Source: an uncultured Bacteroidales bacterium (lineage in GTDB: Bacteria > Bacteroidota > Bacteroidia > Bacteroidales > Bacteroidaceae). From it: DNA of 64,000 nt. This document shows, in pieces, positions 52,148 through 60,183 of this stretch (position 1 is its first letter; every line of letters begins with the position of its first letter). The translations under genes were made by a program, and so were the position numbers. Under the pieces are notes generated by a model. That model was not told the DNA's origin. It was given only the letters and a program-made list of their open reading frames with translations, and searched no databases. The stretch is taken from contig CACYHW010000005.1 in NCBI GenBank assembly GCA_902774335.1, positions 30,895 through 94,894 on the forward strand. Reading direction: 5' to 3'.

Positions 52148-54361
52148 ATGAAGACCTTTGCAGTCGCAATGACAGCAATGGTTCTCATATCTATTTTGGC
52201 GGCCACAATGGCCCTTGACGATACTCTGACGCAGAATCTGCCCATGATTAACGTAACAGCTCTCAAGGAACAGGTTCCCACGGAGCGCATCGCGTCGGCG
52301 GTATCGTCCATATCGTTCGAAACGCTCCGAAAAAACGGCACATATCGTCCCAATTCACTCTCACGGACCATTCCCGGCCTGCATATTCCGGATTACGGAG
52401 CATCCATGACATCGACCGTATATCTGCGCGGCCTGGGCTCCAGGATGGACAACCCGGTCATGGGACTTTACATTGACGGCATTCCCGTCATCGACAAGAA
52501 CGCATACGATTTTGACTGGGAGGGCCTGAACGGCGTAACAATGCTGGGCGGTCCGCAGGGAACAATGTACGGACGCAACAGCATGGGCGGCGTACTGTCC
52601 CTGAGCACCATATCACCACTCGAGGATTCAAAGCCCACCGTCAGGCTGGAGTACGGTACAGCCAACACCTTCAGGGCCGGAATATCGTTCACAACAGGGA
52701 GTCACGCCTTCTCGGCCACATTCAGGCACACCGACGGATTCTTTATGAACGTATACAAGAACCGTCTCACTGATCCCTATGACGGTCTCTCCTTCAGGTG
52801 GAAGTGGGAACGCCACGTCACCGAACGCGCCACCCTTACCAATATCCTGCAGGCCAACCTGTCAAAGGAGGGAGGCTTTGCCTACGGACTCTGGCAGGAC
52901 AGCGTGCTGCATCCCGTATCATACAATGACGAGGGCAGCTACCGCCGCCTTTCGGTCATCGAAGGATTCAAACTGCACCGCTGCGGCGATGAATTCAAGA
53001 CCGATGTAGCCGGTTCGCTGCAGCTGCTCTCGGACGACATGCATATGGACCAGGATTATACCCCCAAGTCCGTATTCACCCTGCAGCAAAAGCAGTTAAG
53101 CGGAGCCGGAACGTTGGAGTTCACCCTGCGCCGGGCCGATGCATACGCGCTGTGGCAGCCGCAAACCGGACTGTTCGCATTCTACCGCCTCAACAGCATG
53201 TCGGCCCCCGTCACATTCAAGCGGGACGGAATAGAAACACTTATCCTTAACAACGCCAACAGCCACATACCTGAAGATATAGGCTACCTTGCCATCTCCG
53301 ATACCAGGATGCCGGTAAACTCCGACTTCCTGATCGACACATGGAACACCGCCCTTTTCCACGAGTCGGTGTTCGACCTGGACCGATGGACACTGACCGC
53401 CGGCATACGTCTTGACTATGAAGGCGGCACCATGGACTACGACTGCATGGCCAGGCTACACTATCGTTTCGAGCCTGTAATGACCGCCGACAGGGAACTG
53501 TCGGTTCCCTACAAAGGCACCGTAAGCCACCGCCACTTTGAGGTTATTCCCAAACTGTCGGCCCTGTTCAGGGTAAACAGCGAGACTGCCCTCTACGCTA
53601 CCCTGTCCAAGGGTTACCGCGCCGGCGGATTCAACACGCAGATATTCTCCGACATACTTCAGAACATAACCATGAATGCCGTGATGAAGGATCTGGGCGT
53701 CCATCTGGACCGCAAGTTCGTATCAGTAACGGCAGGAAACACCGAATATGACCCTGAGACCGCCTGGAACATGGAGTTGGGCACGCGTTTCAACCACGGC
53801 CCGTTCCGTGCTCAGGCATCGGTCTACTGCATGAACGTAAGCGGACAGCAGCTCACCGTATTCCCTCCGGGCATGTCCACCGGACGTATGATGACCAATG
53901 CCGGACGCAGCCGCAGCATAGGTCTGGAAACCGTAATGAGCTGGAACCCCGAGCGTTTCCGTTCACATGTATCGTGGTCTTGGTGTGACGCCAGGTTCAT
54001 ATCCTACAATGACGGTAACGCCGACTACTCCGGAAACCGTCTGCCTTACGTACCGGAGCATACGCTCGATGCCGGCATAGGATACAGTTTCAGGCTGGGC
54101 AGCAGGACGCTGGATATAGACGCAGGGCTTAACGGCGCAGGTCCCTACAGTTGGAATGAGGCAGGCACACAGAAAGAACCCTTCCGTCTGAAGGTTTCCG
54201 GCAGGATAGCCATGGTTCTGGGAGATACTGAGATCTACGTGCGCGGTGAGAACCTGACCGGCACACAGGAGCGCAGTTTCTATTTCAAATCGGTGGGCAA
54301 GGAGTTCTTTGCCTCAGGCAAGCCCCGTACAATAATGACAGGTATAACTTTTAAACTATAA
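52148..54361 (+). CDS. TonB-dependent outer-membrane receptor
   Basis: 737-aa receptor with a Sec signal (AVAMTAMVLISILAATMA), a plug domain (about 45-165; NSLSRTIPGLHIPDYG, STVYLRGLGSRMDNPVMGLY, GGPQGTMYGRNSMGGVLS) and a beta-barrel ending in TIMTGITFKL. It lacks the carboxypeptidase-like N-terminal domain of SusC proteins, so it resembles siderophore/cobalamin-type receptors more than glycan porins. Gene order (AraC regulator upstream, small lipoprotein 6 nt downstream) suggests a dedicated uptake unit, possibly iron-related given the peroxidase operon, but the ligand is unknown. Confidence 0.88.
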   Translation: MKTFAVAMTAMVLISILAATMALDDTLTQNLPMINVTALKEQVPTERIASAVSSISFETLRKNGTYRPNSLSRTIPGLHIPDYGASMTSTVYLRGLGSRMDNPVMGLYIDGIPVIDKNAYDFDWEGLNGVTMLGGPQGTMYGRNSMGGVLSLSTISPLEDSKPTVRLEYGTANTFRAGISFTTGSHAFSATFRHTDGFFMNVYKNRLTDPYDGLSFRWKWERHVTERATLTNILQANLSKEGGFAYGLWQDSVLHPVSYNDEGSYRRLSVIEGFKLHRCGDEFKTDVAGSLQLLSDDMHMDQDYTPKSVFTLQQKQLSGAGTLEFTLRRADAYALWQPQTGLFAFYRLNSMSAPVTFKRDGIETLILNNANSHIPEDIGYLAISDTRMPVNSDFLIDTWNTALFHESVFDLDRWTLTAGIRLDYEGGTMDYDCMARLHYRFEPVMTADRELSVPYKGTVSHRHFEVIPKLSALFRVNSETALYATLSKGYRAGGFNTQIFSDILQNITMNAVMKDLGVHLDRKFVSVTAGNTEYDPETAWNMELGTRFNHGPFRAQASVYCMNVSGQQLTVFPPGMSTGRMMTNAGRSRSIGLETVMSWNPERFRSHVSWSWCDARFISYNDGNADYSGNRLPYVPEHTLDAGIGYSFRLGSRTLDIDAGLNGAGPYSWNEAGTQKEPFRLKVSGRIAMVLGDTEIYVRGENLTGTQERSFYFKSVGKEFFASGKPRTIMTGITFKL

Positions 54362-54367
54362 ACAAAA

Positions 54368-54841
54368 ATGAAGAAAACCCTTTTCCTTATGCTTGCCCTT
54401 GCGGCAGTTTTAGTGAGTTGCGACAAGTCATCAGACGAGCCCCAGGAACTGAAGATTGAAAGTGCCGATTATTGCGGTGATCTTTCAGTCGAGGCCTCAA
54501 GCGGACTCTTTACCATGGACAGCATCAAGGTGGCCTTCAACGCTACCGATAAGGCCGATTCAGCCTCAGTCACCCTGTTCCAGGTAAAGTTCGCCCCCAG
54601 AATGCCGGTTTCGCTGGATGTGACCATACCTGAAATTACAGTAACCAGGACTGAAAAAGGTGGTATCCTGACCGTCGACAGTGTTGTTCCCTTTGCTATG
54701 GGCGGCAAGTATCCCAACTACACCGTAAAGGATTTTGAAGGCGAGATTGTAGACAACGAGATTACATTCTCACTCAAGTTCGGTTCCACTCCCACCTCAT
54801 ACCGCGGTCTGCTTATTGAGGAGGATGATAAAGAGCAGTAA
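54368..54841 (+). CDS. Small calycin-like lipoprotein
   Basis: 157-aa lipoprotein: signal LFLMLALAAVLVSC, lipidated Cys near residue 18. The mature part is mostly beta strands with repeated Thr/Val pattern (GLFTMDSIKVAF, SVTLFQVKFAPRMP, EITFSLKFG), resembling the Bacteroides calycin-like beta-barrel family. It follows the TonB receptor by 6 nt and is followed by a strong terminator, so it is the last gene of this operon. Inferred as a surface partner that hands substrate to the receptor; no binding motif is recognisable. Confidence 0.72.
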   Translation: MKKTLFLMLALAAVLVSCDKSSDEPQELKIESADYCGDLSVEASSGLFTMDSIKVAFNATDKADSASVTLFQVKFAPRMPVSLDVTIPEITVTRTEKGGILTVDSVVPFAMGGKYPNYTVKDFEGEIVDNEITFSLKFGSTPTSYRGLLIEEDDKEQ

Positions 54842-54855
54842 TACGCACTTACCAC

Positions 54856-54903
54856 AAAAAGAGCCCCGCAAACCGTAACAGCCGGTCTGCGGGGCTCTTT
54901 ATA
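54856..54903. terminator. Strong bidirectional terminator
   Basis: The stem AGAGCCCCGCA/TGCGGGGCTCT is extended by an inner ACCG/CGGT stem, with A5 before and T3 after. It separates the receptor operon from convergent ybjQ. Confidence 0.88.
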
Positions 54904-54921
54904 GTTTCAGGAATCACTAAG

Positions 54922-55242
54922 TCATCCCAACTTTACTGCGGTACCTGAGGCGGTCACCATCAGCATTCCGGCACGCTCACCCAGAACCTCATAATCGATA
55001 TCTATACCGACCACGGCATCGGCACCCAATCTGTAGGCCCTGTCTTCCATCTCTTTCATGGCCTGGGCCCGTGCATTGATAAGCTCATCCTCGTAAGTCG
55101 TGCTGCGGCCGCCCACGAAATCCCTTATGCTTGCGGCAAAATCCTTGATAAAATTCACACCGGTGATAACCTCACCGAAAACTACACCACGGTATTCTGT
55201 GATGTTGCGACCCTCGATGGTCGGAGTTGTAGTCAGAATCAT
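54922..55242 (-). CDS. YbjQ/UPF0145 family protein
   Basis: Conserved 106-aa cytoplasmic protein. It opens [19 protein letters not shown], then [17 protein letters not shown] and the Gly-rich [18 protein letters not shown], the standard UPF0145 pattern, ending in [20 protein letters not shown]. The family forms pentamers of unknown function. ATG 55242 gives the usual N terminus; a TTG at 55251 is rejected. It has its own -7 box and no operon partner. Confidence 0.92.
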   Translation of the reverse strand: MILTTTPTIEGRNITEYRGVVFGEVITGVNFIKDFAASIRDFVGGRSTTYEDELINARAQAMKEMEDRAYRLGADAVVGIDIDYEVLGERAGMLMVTASGTAVKLG

Positions 55243-55264
55243 AATCTTCAATTATTGTTTTACG

Positions 55265-55272
55265 CAAAAATA
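55265..55272 (-). promoter_or_regulatory. -7 box for ybjQ
   Basis: Minus-strand TATTTTTG, exact TAnnTTTG, 22 nt before ATG 55242. Confidence 0.6.
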
Positions 55273-55331
55273 GTCTCTTTTTTTATATATTCGCACTTGG
55301 ATTATAACTAATAGACAACACATACACAGCT

Positions 55332-55886
55332 ATGAAAAAAAGTTTGATTCTAACGCTCATGGTCATGTTTATGGCCACATGCGCAGCTAAGGACCCCAAA
55401 GTTCTGATTTCTTATTTTTCACCCACAGGAACAACCAAGTCACTGGCACAGGAACTGGGCTCCGTAACCGGCGCCGACCTGTTCGAGATTGAGGGTGCAC
55501 AGCCCTACACCGCCGATGACGTAAACCTTGGAAACCGTGAGGCCCGCGCCTTCAAGGAGATGGCCGACAAGTCCCTCCGTCCCGAGGTAAAGGGTAAGCC
55601 CGATAAGCTCAAGAGCTACGATGTAGTATTCATCGGATTCCCCATCTGGGGCGACGCGGCACCCAACATCATCAACACATTCATTGAGCAGAATGACCTT
55701 AAAGGCAAGACCGTCATCATCTTCTCCACATCAGGAAGCAGCAATCTGACAAACTCATACAATAAGCTCAAGGAACAGTATCCCGACCTGAAGATGGTGG
55801 AGGGCACTACCCTTAAGCGCAACCCCACCCCCGAGGCACGCCAAGAGGTGATAAACAAACTCAAGGAAGCAATCCCGGCTAAGTAA
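55332..55886 (+). CDS. Flavodoxin-fold protein with export signal
   Basis: 184 aa. The first 18 residues are a signal peptide ending MFMATC, consistent with a lipobox, so this flavodoxin is probably anchored in the envelope. The FMN phosphate loop is SYFSPTGTTKSLA near residue 28; FIGFPIWGDAAPNII and FSTSGSSNLTNS complete the flavin site. Related Bacteroidales proteins belong to the flavodoxin_4-type group. Its stop overlaps the start of the AmpG-like transporter (TAATG). A role in periplasmic reduction is possible; electron donor unknown. Confidence 0.85.
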   Translation: MKKSLILTLMVMFMATCAAKDPKVLISYFSPTGTTKSLAQELGSVTGADLFEIEGAQPYTADDVNLGNREARAFKEMADKSLRPEVKGKPDKLKSYDVVFIGFPIWGDAAPNIINTFIEQNDLKGKTVIIFSTSGSSNLTNSYNKLKEQYPDLKMVEGTTLKRNPTPEARQEVINKLKEAIPAK

Positions 55887-57151
55887 TGGCAAAACCCAGA
55901 ACCTCGTGGGCATGGGTGCCCACACTATATTTTGCAGAAGGACTACCTTACGTGTTAGTGGTGACCGTATCGGCCATCATGTTCAAGCAGTTGGGCATAA
56001 GCAATGCCGATGTGGCCCTTTACACCAGTTGGCTTTACCTGCCATGGGTAATAAAACCTTTCTGGAGCCCGTTTGTGGATCTGGTCAAGACCAAGCGCTG
56101 GTGGCTGCTGCTTACTCAGTTTATTCTGGGAGCAGGTCTGGCCGGCGTGGCACTGACGCTCAACACCACGAACTTCTTCAGGTGGTCGCTTGCCATCATG
56201 TGGCTGCTGGCGTTCAGCTCGGCCACACATGACATATCCATCGACGGTTTCTATATGCTCGGCCTGGACGAGGGCGAGCAGTCCCTGTTTGTGGGTATAC
56301 GCAACACCGCCTACCGCATTGCCATGATTGCCGGTCAGGGAGGTCTTCTGATCCTGGTAGGACAGTTCGAGAAGATGTTCGGATCCACCGTACGCGCCTG
56401 GAGTCTGGGATTCCTGGTAGCCGGCGGTCTGATGATACTGCTTTGGCTATACCACTCCTACATCCTGCCCCACCCGGTTGCAGACTGCACCACAGGCATA
56501 TCCGGCAGCAACATCATCAAGGAGTTCGGAATGACCTTTGTGAGTTATTTCAAAAAGCCCCATATCCTGCCGGCACTGCTCTTTATACTGCTGTTCAGGT
56601 TTCCGGAGGCTCAGTTGGGCAAGATAGCCCCTCTGTTCCTCGTAGACTCTCTGGAAGCCGGAGGCCTGGCTCTGACAACCAGTCAGGTAGGTTTTGCGCA
56701 AGGTACCCTGGGCGTTATCGGACTCCTGCTGGGTGGCATCCTGGGTGGAATAACCCTCTCGCATTACGGCCTTAAGAAATGCATATGGTATATGGTGGCC
56801 GCCATATCCTTTCCGGATCTGGTCTATGTATATCTGAGTTGGCTTCCCACACAGAACATGGCACTGGTAAGCACCTGCATATTCATAGAACAGATGGGAT
56901 ACGGATTCGGGTTCACCGCCTATACCCTGTTCCTAATGTATTTTGCCCGCGGCGAACATCAGACTTCACACTATGCCATCAGTACAGGTATCATGGCATT
57001 GGGTATGATGCTGCCCGGCATGATATCGGGTATCCTGCAGGAGCACATGGGCTACCGCACATTCTTTATTTGGGTTATAGCCTGCTGCGCCGTAACCTGT
57101 GTGGTATCGGCAATTATTAAATACGAACCTGATTTTGGAAAGAAACAATGA
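55886..57151 (+). CDS. AmpG-like MFS permease
   Basis: 421-aa twelve-helix transporter. The opening WVPTLYFAEGLPYVLVVTVS and YLPWVIKPFWSPFVDLVKTK are characteristic of AmpG muropeptide permeases and their Bacteroidetes relatives, as is SATHDISIDGFYM. It is followed with a 4-nt overlap by a BadF-type kinase gene, a pairing that supports import and phosphorylation of amino sugars or anhydro-muropeptides in peptidoglycan recycling. The substrate is inferred. Confidence 0.83.
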   Translation: MAKPRTSWAWVPTLYFAEGLPYVLVVTVSAIMFKQLGISNADVALYTSWLYLPWVIKPFWSPFVDLVKTKRWWLLLTQFILGAGLAGVALTLNTTNFFRWSLAIMWLLAFSSATHDISIDGFYMLGLDEGEQSLFVGIRNTAYRIAMIAGQGGLLILVGQFEKMFGSTVRAWSLGFLVAGGLMILLWLYHSYILPHPVADCTTGISGSNIIKEFGMTFVSYFKKPHILPALLFILLFRFPEAQLGKIAPLFLVDSLEAGGLALTTSQVGFAQGTLGVIGLLLGGILGGITLSHYGLKKCIWYMVAAISFPDLVYVYLSWLPTQNMALVSTCIFIEQMGYGFGFTAYTLFLMYFARGEHQTSHYAISTGIMALGMMLPGMISGILQEHMGYRTFFIWVIACCAVTCVVSAIIKYEPDFGKKQ

Positions 57152-57999
57152 AGCTTGTAGTTGACAGCGGTTCGACCAAGACCGACTGGGGATTTTTCAA
57201 TACGGAATATGACCTCAAGGCCATCAAGACACAGGGCATCAACCCCTGCCATCAGAGCATTGACGCCATTAGGACCATCATAAACAGCGAGTTGATAAGC
57301 AACGCATCGGCCGATGACATTAACTCCGTGACCGAACTTTTCTATTACGGAGCAGGCTGTGCCACACCGTCCATCTGCGCACAGATGGCCGGCATACTCA
57401 AGGAGTTCTTTCCCGATGCAGCCATCGCCGTGGACAGCGACATGCTGGGCGCCGCACGCGCACTCTGCGGTCATGCCGAGGGTGTGGCATGCGTGCTGGG
57501 CACCGGCTCCAACTCATGTATGTACAACGGTGTGGAGATTGTGGACCAGGTTCCCTCGTTAGGCTATATCCTGGGCGATGAGGGCAGCGGCGCCGCTTTG
57601 GGCCGACGCTTTATCGGCGACTGTCTTAAACGCCAGATGCCCGATGCCGTATCAAAGGAGTTCATGGAGCGTTACTCCCTGGACAAGGACATTATCATTG
57701 AGAACGTATACCGTCAGCCCCTGCCCAACCGCTACATTGCAGGGTTTGTGCCGTTCATACACGAAAAGCGTACGGTACCCGAGGTTCACAAGATGCTTAT
57801 CCAGTGCTTCTCGGAGTTCTTTACACGCAACGTAATCAACTACCACAAGCCGTGGCTGCCGGTTCACTTTGTAGGTTCACTGGCAGGCATATTCGCCGAC
57901 GAGCTCAAAGAGACCGCCGACTCGCTTGGCATGACAATAGGAAAGATTATGGCAAGTCCCATGAGCGGACTTGTGGAGTATTACTGCCAGCAGAGCTGA
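57148..57999 (+). CDS. BadF/BadG-type N-acetylhexosamine kinase
   Basis: 283-aa ASKHA-fold kinase. ATP-binding motifs are LVVDSGSTKTDWGFF at the N terminus and CVLGTGSNSCMYNG near residue 115; the dimer/substrate region has GYILGDEGSGAALGRRF. This layout is that of eukaryotic GlcNAc kinase and bacterial MurK. With the AmpG-like gene it most likely phosphorylates GlcNAc or MurNAc from recycled cell wall. Its last 19 nt overlap the convergent phosphopantetheinyl transferase gene tail to tail. Confidence 0.85.
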   Translation: MKLVVDSGSTKTDWGFFNTEYDLKAIKTQGINPCHQSIDAIRTIINSELISNASADDINSVTELFYYGAGCATPSICAQMAGILKEFFPDAAIAVDSDMLGAARALCGHAEGVACVLGTGSNSCMYNGVEIVDQVPSLGYILGDEGSGAALGRRFIGDCLKRQMPDAVSKEFMERYSLDKDIIIENVYRQPLPNRYIAGFVPFIHEKRTVPEVHKMLIQCFSEFFTRNVINYHKPWLPVHFVGSLAGIFADELKETADSLGMTIGKIMASPMSGLVEYYCQQS

Positions 58000-58583
58000 T
58001 CCGGGAAATCCTGGGAATACATAGCGACCGATACCGCATAACCCTTTACGGGGTTGACAACGGTATCGGTCTTTGTTTTGTCTGTAAGTATACCGTGCAG
58101 GTTATCGGTAATGCCTGTCCCCATTAGCTTGAAGACAGCCTCCTTGCGCGTCCAGTATGATATGAACGTCTCATTAGGATTGGGGGACGACAGAATATGC
58201 GCTTTCTCGGCGGGGTTCATGGTCTTGTCCAGCAGGCTGTCGCTGAAACTGCGCAGCGACTCAACATCAATACCCACCGGCCTGTCACTCACGGCCACGG
58301 CTATGGCATCCTTGCAGTGACTTATGCTGAAGTGTATATCGGGACGGTCTGCCAGATAGGGCTTACCGTGCCCGCCCACCGCCATCTCCACATGCTCCAC
58401 TCCAAAAGTCTCCTTGAGGAGAGATGCAAGCATAAGGTATGACTTGAGCGACGCATAACGCCCGAAAGTGTGTTTGAAGGCCATTGCCTGACTGCGCCGT
58501 AGTTCAGGCACGAGCGGCAGCATACGTTCCACCTCCGCATCGGTGCAGAGACTCATGTCGTCGGACAGGCGGAGGCGGATCAT
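57981..58583 (-). CDS. 4'-phosphopantetheinyl transferase (Sfp type)
   Basis: Transfers phosphopantetheine from CoA to carrier proteins. The 200-aa length and motifs are of the Sfp/AcpT group: GGHGKPYLADRPDIHFSISH, the Mg-binding VGIDVESLR and WTRKEAVFKLMGTG. It follows the DUF1846 gene by 12 nt on the minus strand and overlaps the kinase gene by 19 nt at the 3' ends. No polyketide or NRPS gene is nearby, so it may serve the acyl carrier protein of fatty-acid synthesis. Confidence 0.9.
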   Translation of the reverse strand: MIRLRLSDDMSLCTDAEVERMLPLVPELRRSQAMAFKHTFGRYASLKSYLMLASLLKETFGVEHVEMAVGGHGKPYLADRPDIHFSISHCKDAIAVAVSDRPVGIDVESLRSFSDSLLDKTMNPAEKAHILSSPNPNETFISYWTRKEAVFKLMGTGITDNLHGILTDKTKTDTVVNPVKGYAVSVAMYSQDFPDQLCWQ

Positions 58584-58595
58584 AGCATAGGGATG

Positions 58596-60077
58596 TCACT
58601 TCCCGTTGGGGAAGTATTTCTTCTTGACCGGATCGCAGGTAAGGCCCACACCCAGTTTGCGGAATATCTTACGGTCCACCTCGCTCAACAGAACGGTGCA
58701 GTGTACCTGACAGCCACGCAGCTCAGGCAGCATGTCGAGTGCCTTGCGGCAGTTCTCATCCTGCTGGCTCAGAATAGAGAGGGCCACCAGAACCTCATCG
58801 GTATGCAGACGCGGGTTGTTGCCGTGCAGGTAGTCAACCTTGGTCTTCTGGATGGGCTCTATCATGTTCTGGGGAATAAGTTTGACGTTATGGTCTATTC
58901 CTGCCAGATGTTTGGTGGCGTTGAGTATAAGTGCGGCGCTGGGGCCCAGCAGGGCTGTGGTCTTGGAGGTTATTATAGTTCCGTCCGACAGTTCCATGGC
59001 GGCTGCGGGCACGCCGGTCTCCTCCTGACGCTCCTTGGCGGCTATAGTGGTCCGACGGGTAGCAGTGGTTATGCCGGCCTTGTTCATGAGCAGGGCAATC
59101 TTGTTGACCTCGGTCTCATTGGTCTTGCCGCTGGCCATATCACCCAGGGCGGTGTAGTAACGGCGGATCACCTCATCCTTGGCGGCACGGCAGCAAACCT
59201 CGTCATCGCTGATGCAGAAACCTGCCATATTAACGCCCATATCGGTGGGTGACTTATACGGATTCTCGCCATATATTCCCTTGAACAGTGCATCCAGCAC
59301 GGGGAATATCTCTATGTCACGGTTGTAGTTGACAGCGGTCTTGCCATAGGCCTCCAGATGGAACGGGTCAATCATGTTCACATCGTCCAGATCGGCCGTA
59401 GCAGCCTCGTACGCAATGTTGACGGGATGGTTCAGAGGCAGGTTCCAGATGGGGAATGTCTCGAACTTGGCATATCCGGCCTTGATACCGTGTTTCTGCT
59501 CCTGATAGAGCTGGCTCAGGCAGACAGCCATCTTACCGCTTCCGGGGCCCGGAGCTGTGACGACAACCAGAGGACGTGAGGTTACAACATAATCGTTGCG
59601 GCCGAATCCCTCGTCGGAGTCAATCAGTGCCACGTTGTTGGGGTAACCCTCGATGATATAGTGTACGTAGGTCACTATACCCAGACGCTTCAGGCGCTCG
59701 CGGAATGCATCGGCACTGGCCTGGCCGTTGTAATGGGTTATAACCACCGATCCTACCAGAAGGCCACGGCTCTGGAACTCCTCACGCAGACGCAATACGT
59801 CCATATCGTAGGTGATACCAAGATCGCTGCGGACCTTGTTCTTCTCAATGTCAACTGCACTGATAACTATGACAATCTCGGCGTATTCGCTTAACTGGTT
59901 AAGCATACGCAGCTTGCTGTCAGGCTGGAAACCGGGAAGTACGCGGCTGGCGTGGTGATCGTCGAAGAGCTTGCCTCCGAACTCAAGATAAAGCTTGTCT
60001 CCGAACTGAGCGATGCGCTCCTTGATGTGTTCGGACTGTATCCTCAGATACTTGTCGTTGTCAAATCCGTATATCAT
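58596..60077 (-). CDS. DUF1846 family protein
   Basis: 493-aa cytoplasmic protein of the conserved DUF1846 family, function unknown. It opens MIYGFDNDKYLRIQSEHIKE and contains a nucleotide-loop-like APGPGSGKMAVCLSQLYQ near residue 180 and AKFETFPIWNLPLNHPVN after it. ATG 60077 gives this standard N terminus; the longer frame would cover the promoter and is rejected. A -7 box lies 9 nt before the start, so the mRNA leader is very short. The phosphopantetheinyl transferase gene follows in the same operon. Confidence 0.9.
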   Translation of the reverse strand: MIYGFDNDKYLRIQSEHIKERIAQFGDKLYLEFGGKLFDDHHASRVLPGFQPDSKLRMLNQLSEYAEIVIVISAVDIEKNKVRSDLGITYDMDVLRLREEFQSRGLLVGSVVITHYNGQASADAFRERLKRLGIVTYVHYIIEGYPNNVALIDSDEGFGRNDYVVTSRPLVVVTAPGPGSGKMAVCLSQLYQEQKHGIKAGYAKFETFPIWNLPLNHPVNIAYEAATADLDDVNMIDPFHLEAYGKTAVNYNRDIEIFPVLDALFKGIYGENPYKSPTDMGVNMAGFCISDDEVCCRAAKDEVIRRYYTALGDMASGKTNETEVNKIALLMNKAGITTATRRTTIAAKERQEETGVPAAAMELSDGTIITSKTTALLGPSAALILNATKHLAGIDHNVKLIPQNMIEPIQKTKVDYLHGNNPRLHTDEVLVALSILSQQDENCRKALDMLPELRGCQVHCTVLLSEVDRKIFRKLGVGLTCDPVKKKYFPNGK

Positions 60078-60086
60078 AACGGATTG

Positions 60087-60094
60087 CAAATATA
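60087..60094 (-). promoter_or_regulatory. -7 box for the DUF1846 gene, 9 nt before the start
   Basis: Minus-strand TATATTTG, an exact match; leader estimated at a few nucleotides. Confidence 0.6.
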
Positions 60095-60149
60095 TCAGTT
60101 TTACTGATAATATACAATATCCAGGCATGGCCTCTTTTGACATTTTTGT

Positions 60150-60157
60150 TATTTTTG
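60150..60157 (+). promoter_or_regulatory. -7 box for the MG2-like protein gene
   Basis: TATTTTTG, an exact match, 26 nt before ATG 60184. No good -33 box was found. Confidence 0.55.
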
Positions 60158-60183
60158 CACCATCTTAAAACTGACCTCGTACA

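Noticed and set aside
52148-54841. A SusC/SusD polysaccharide-utilisation locus
   Set aside because: The receptor lacks the SusC-type N-terminal domain and the downstream lipoprotein is far too small and unlike SusD.
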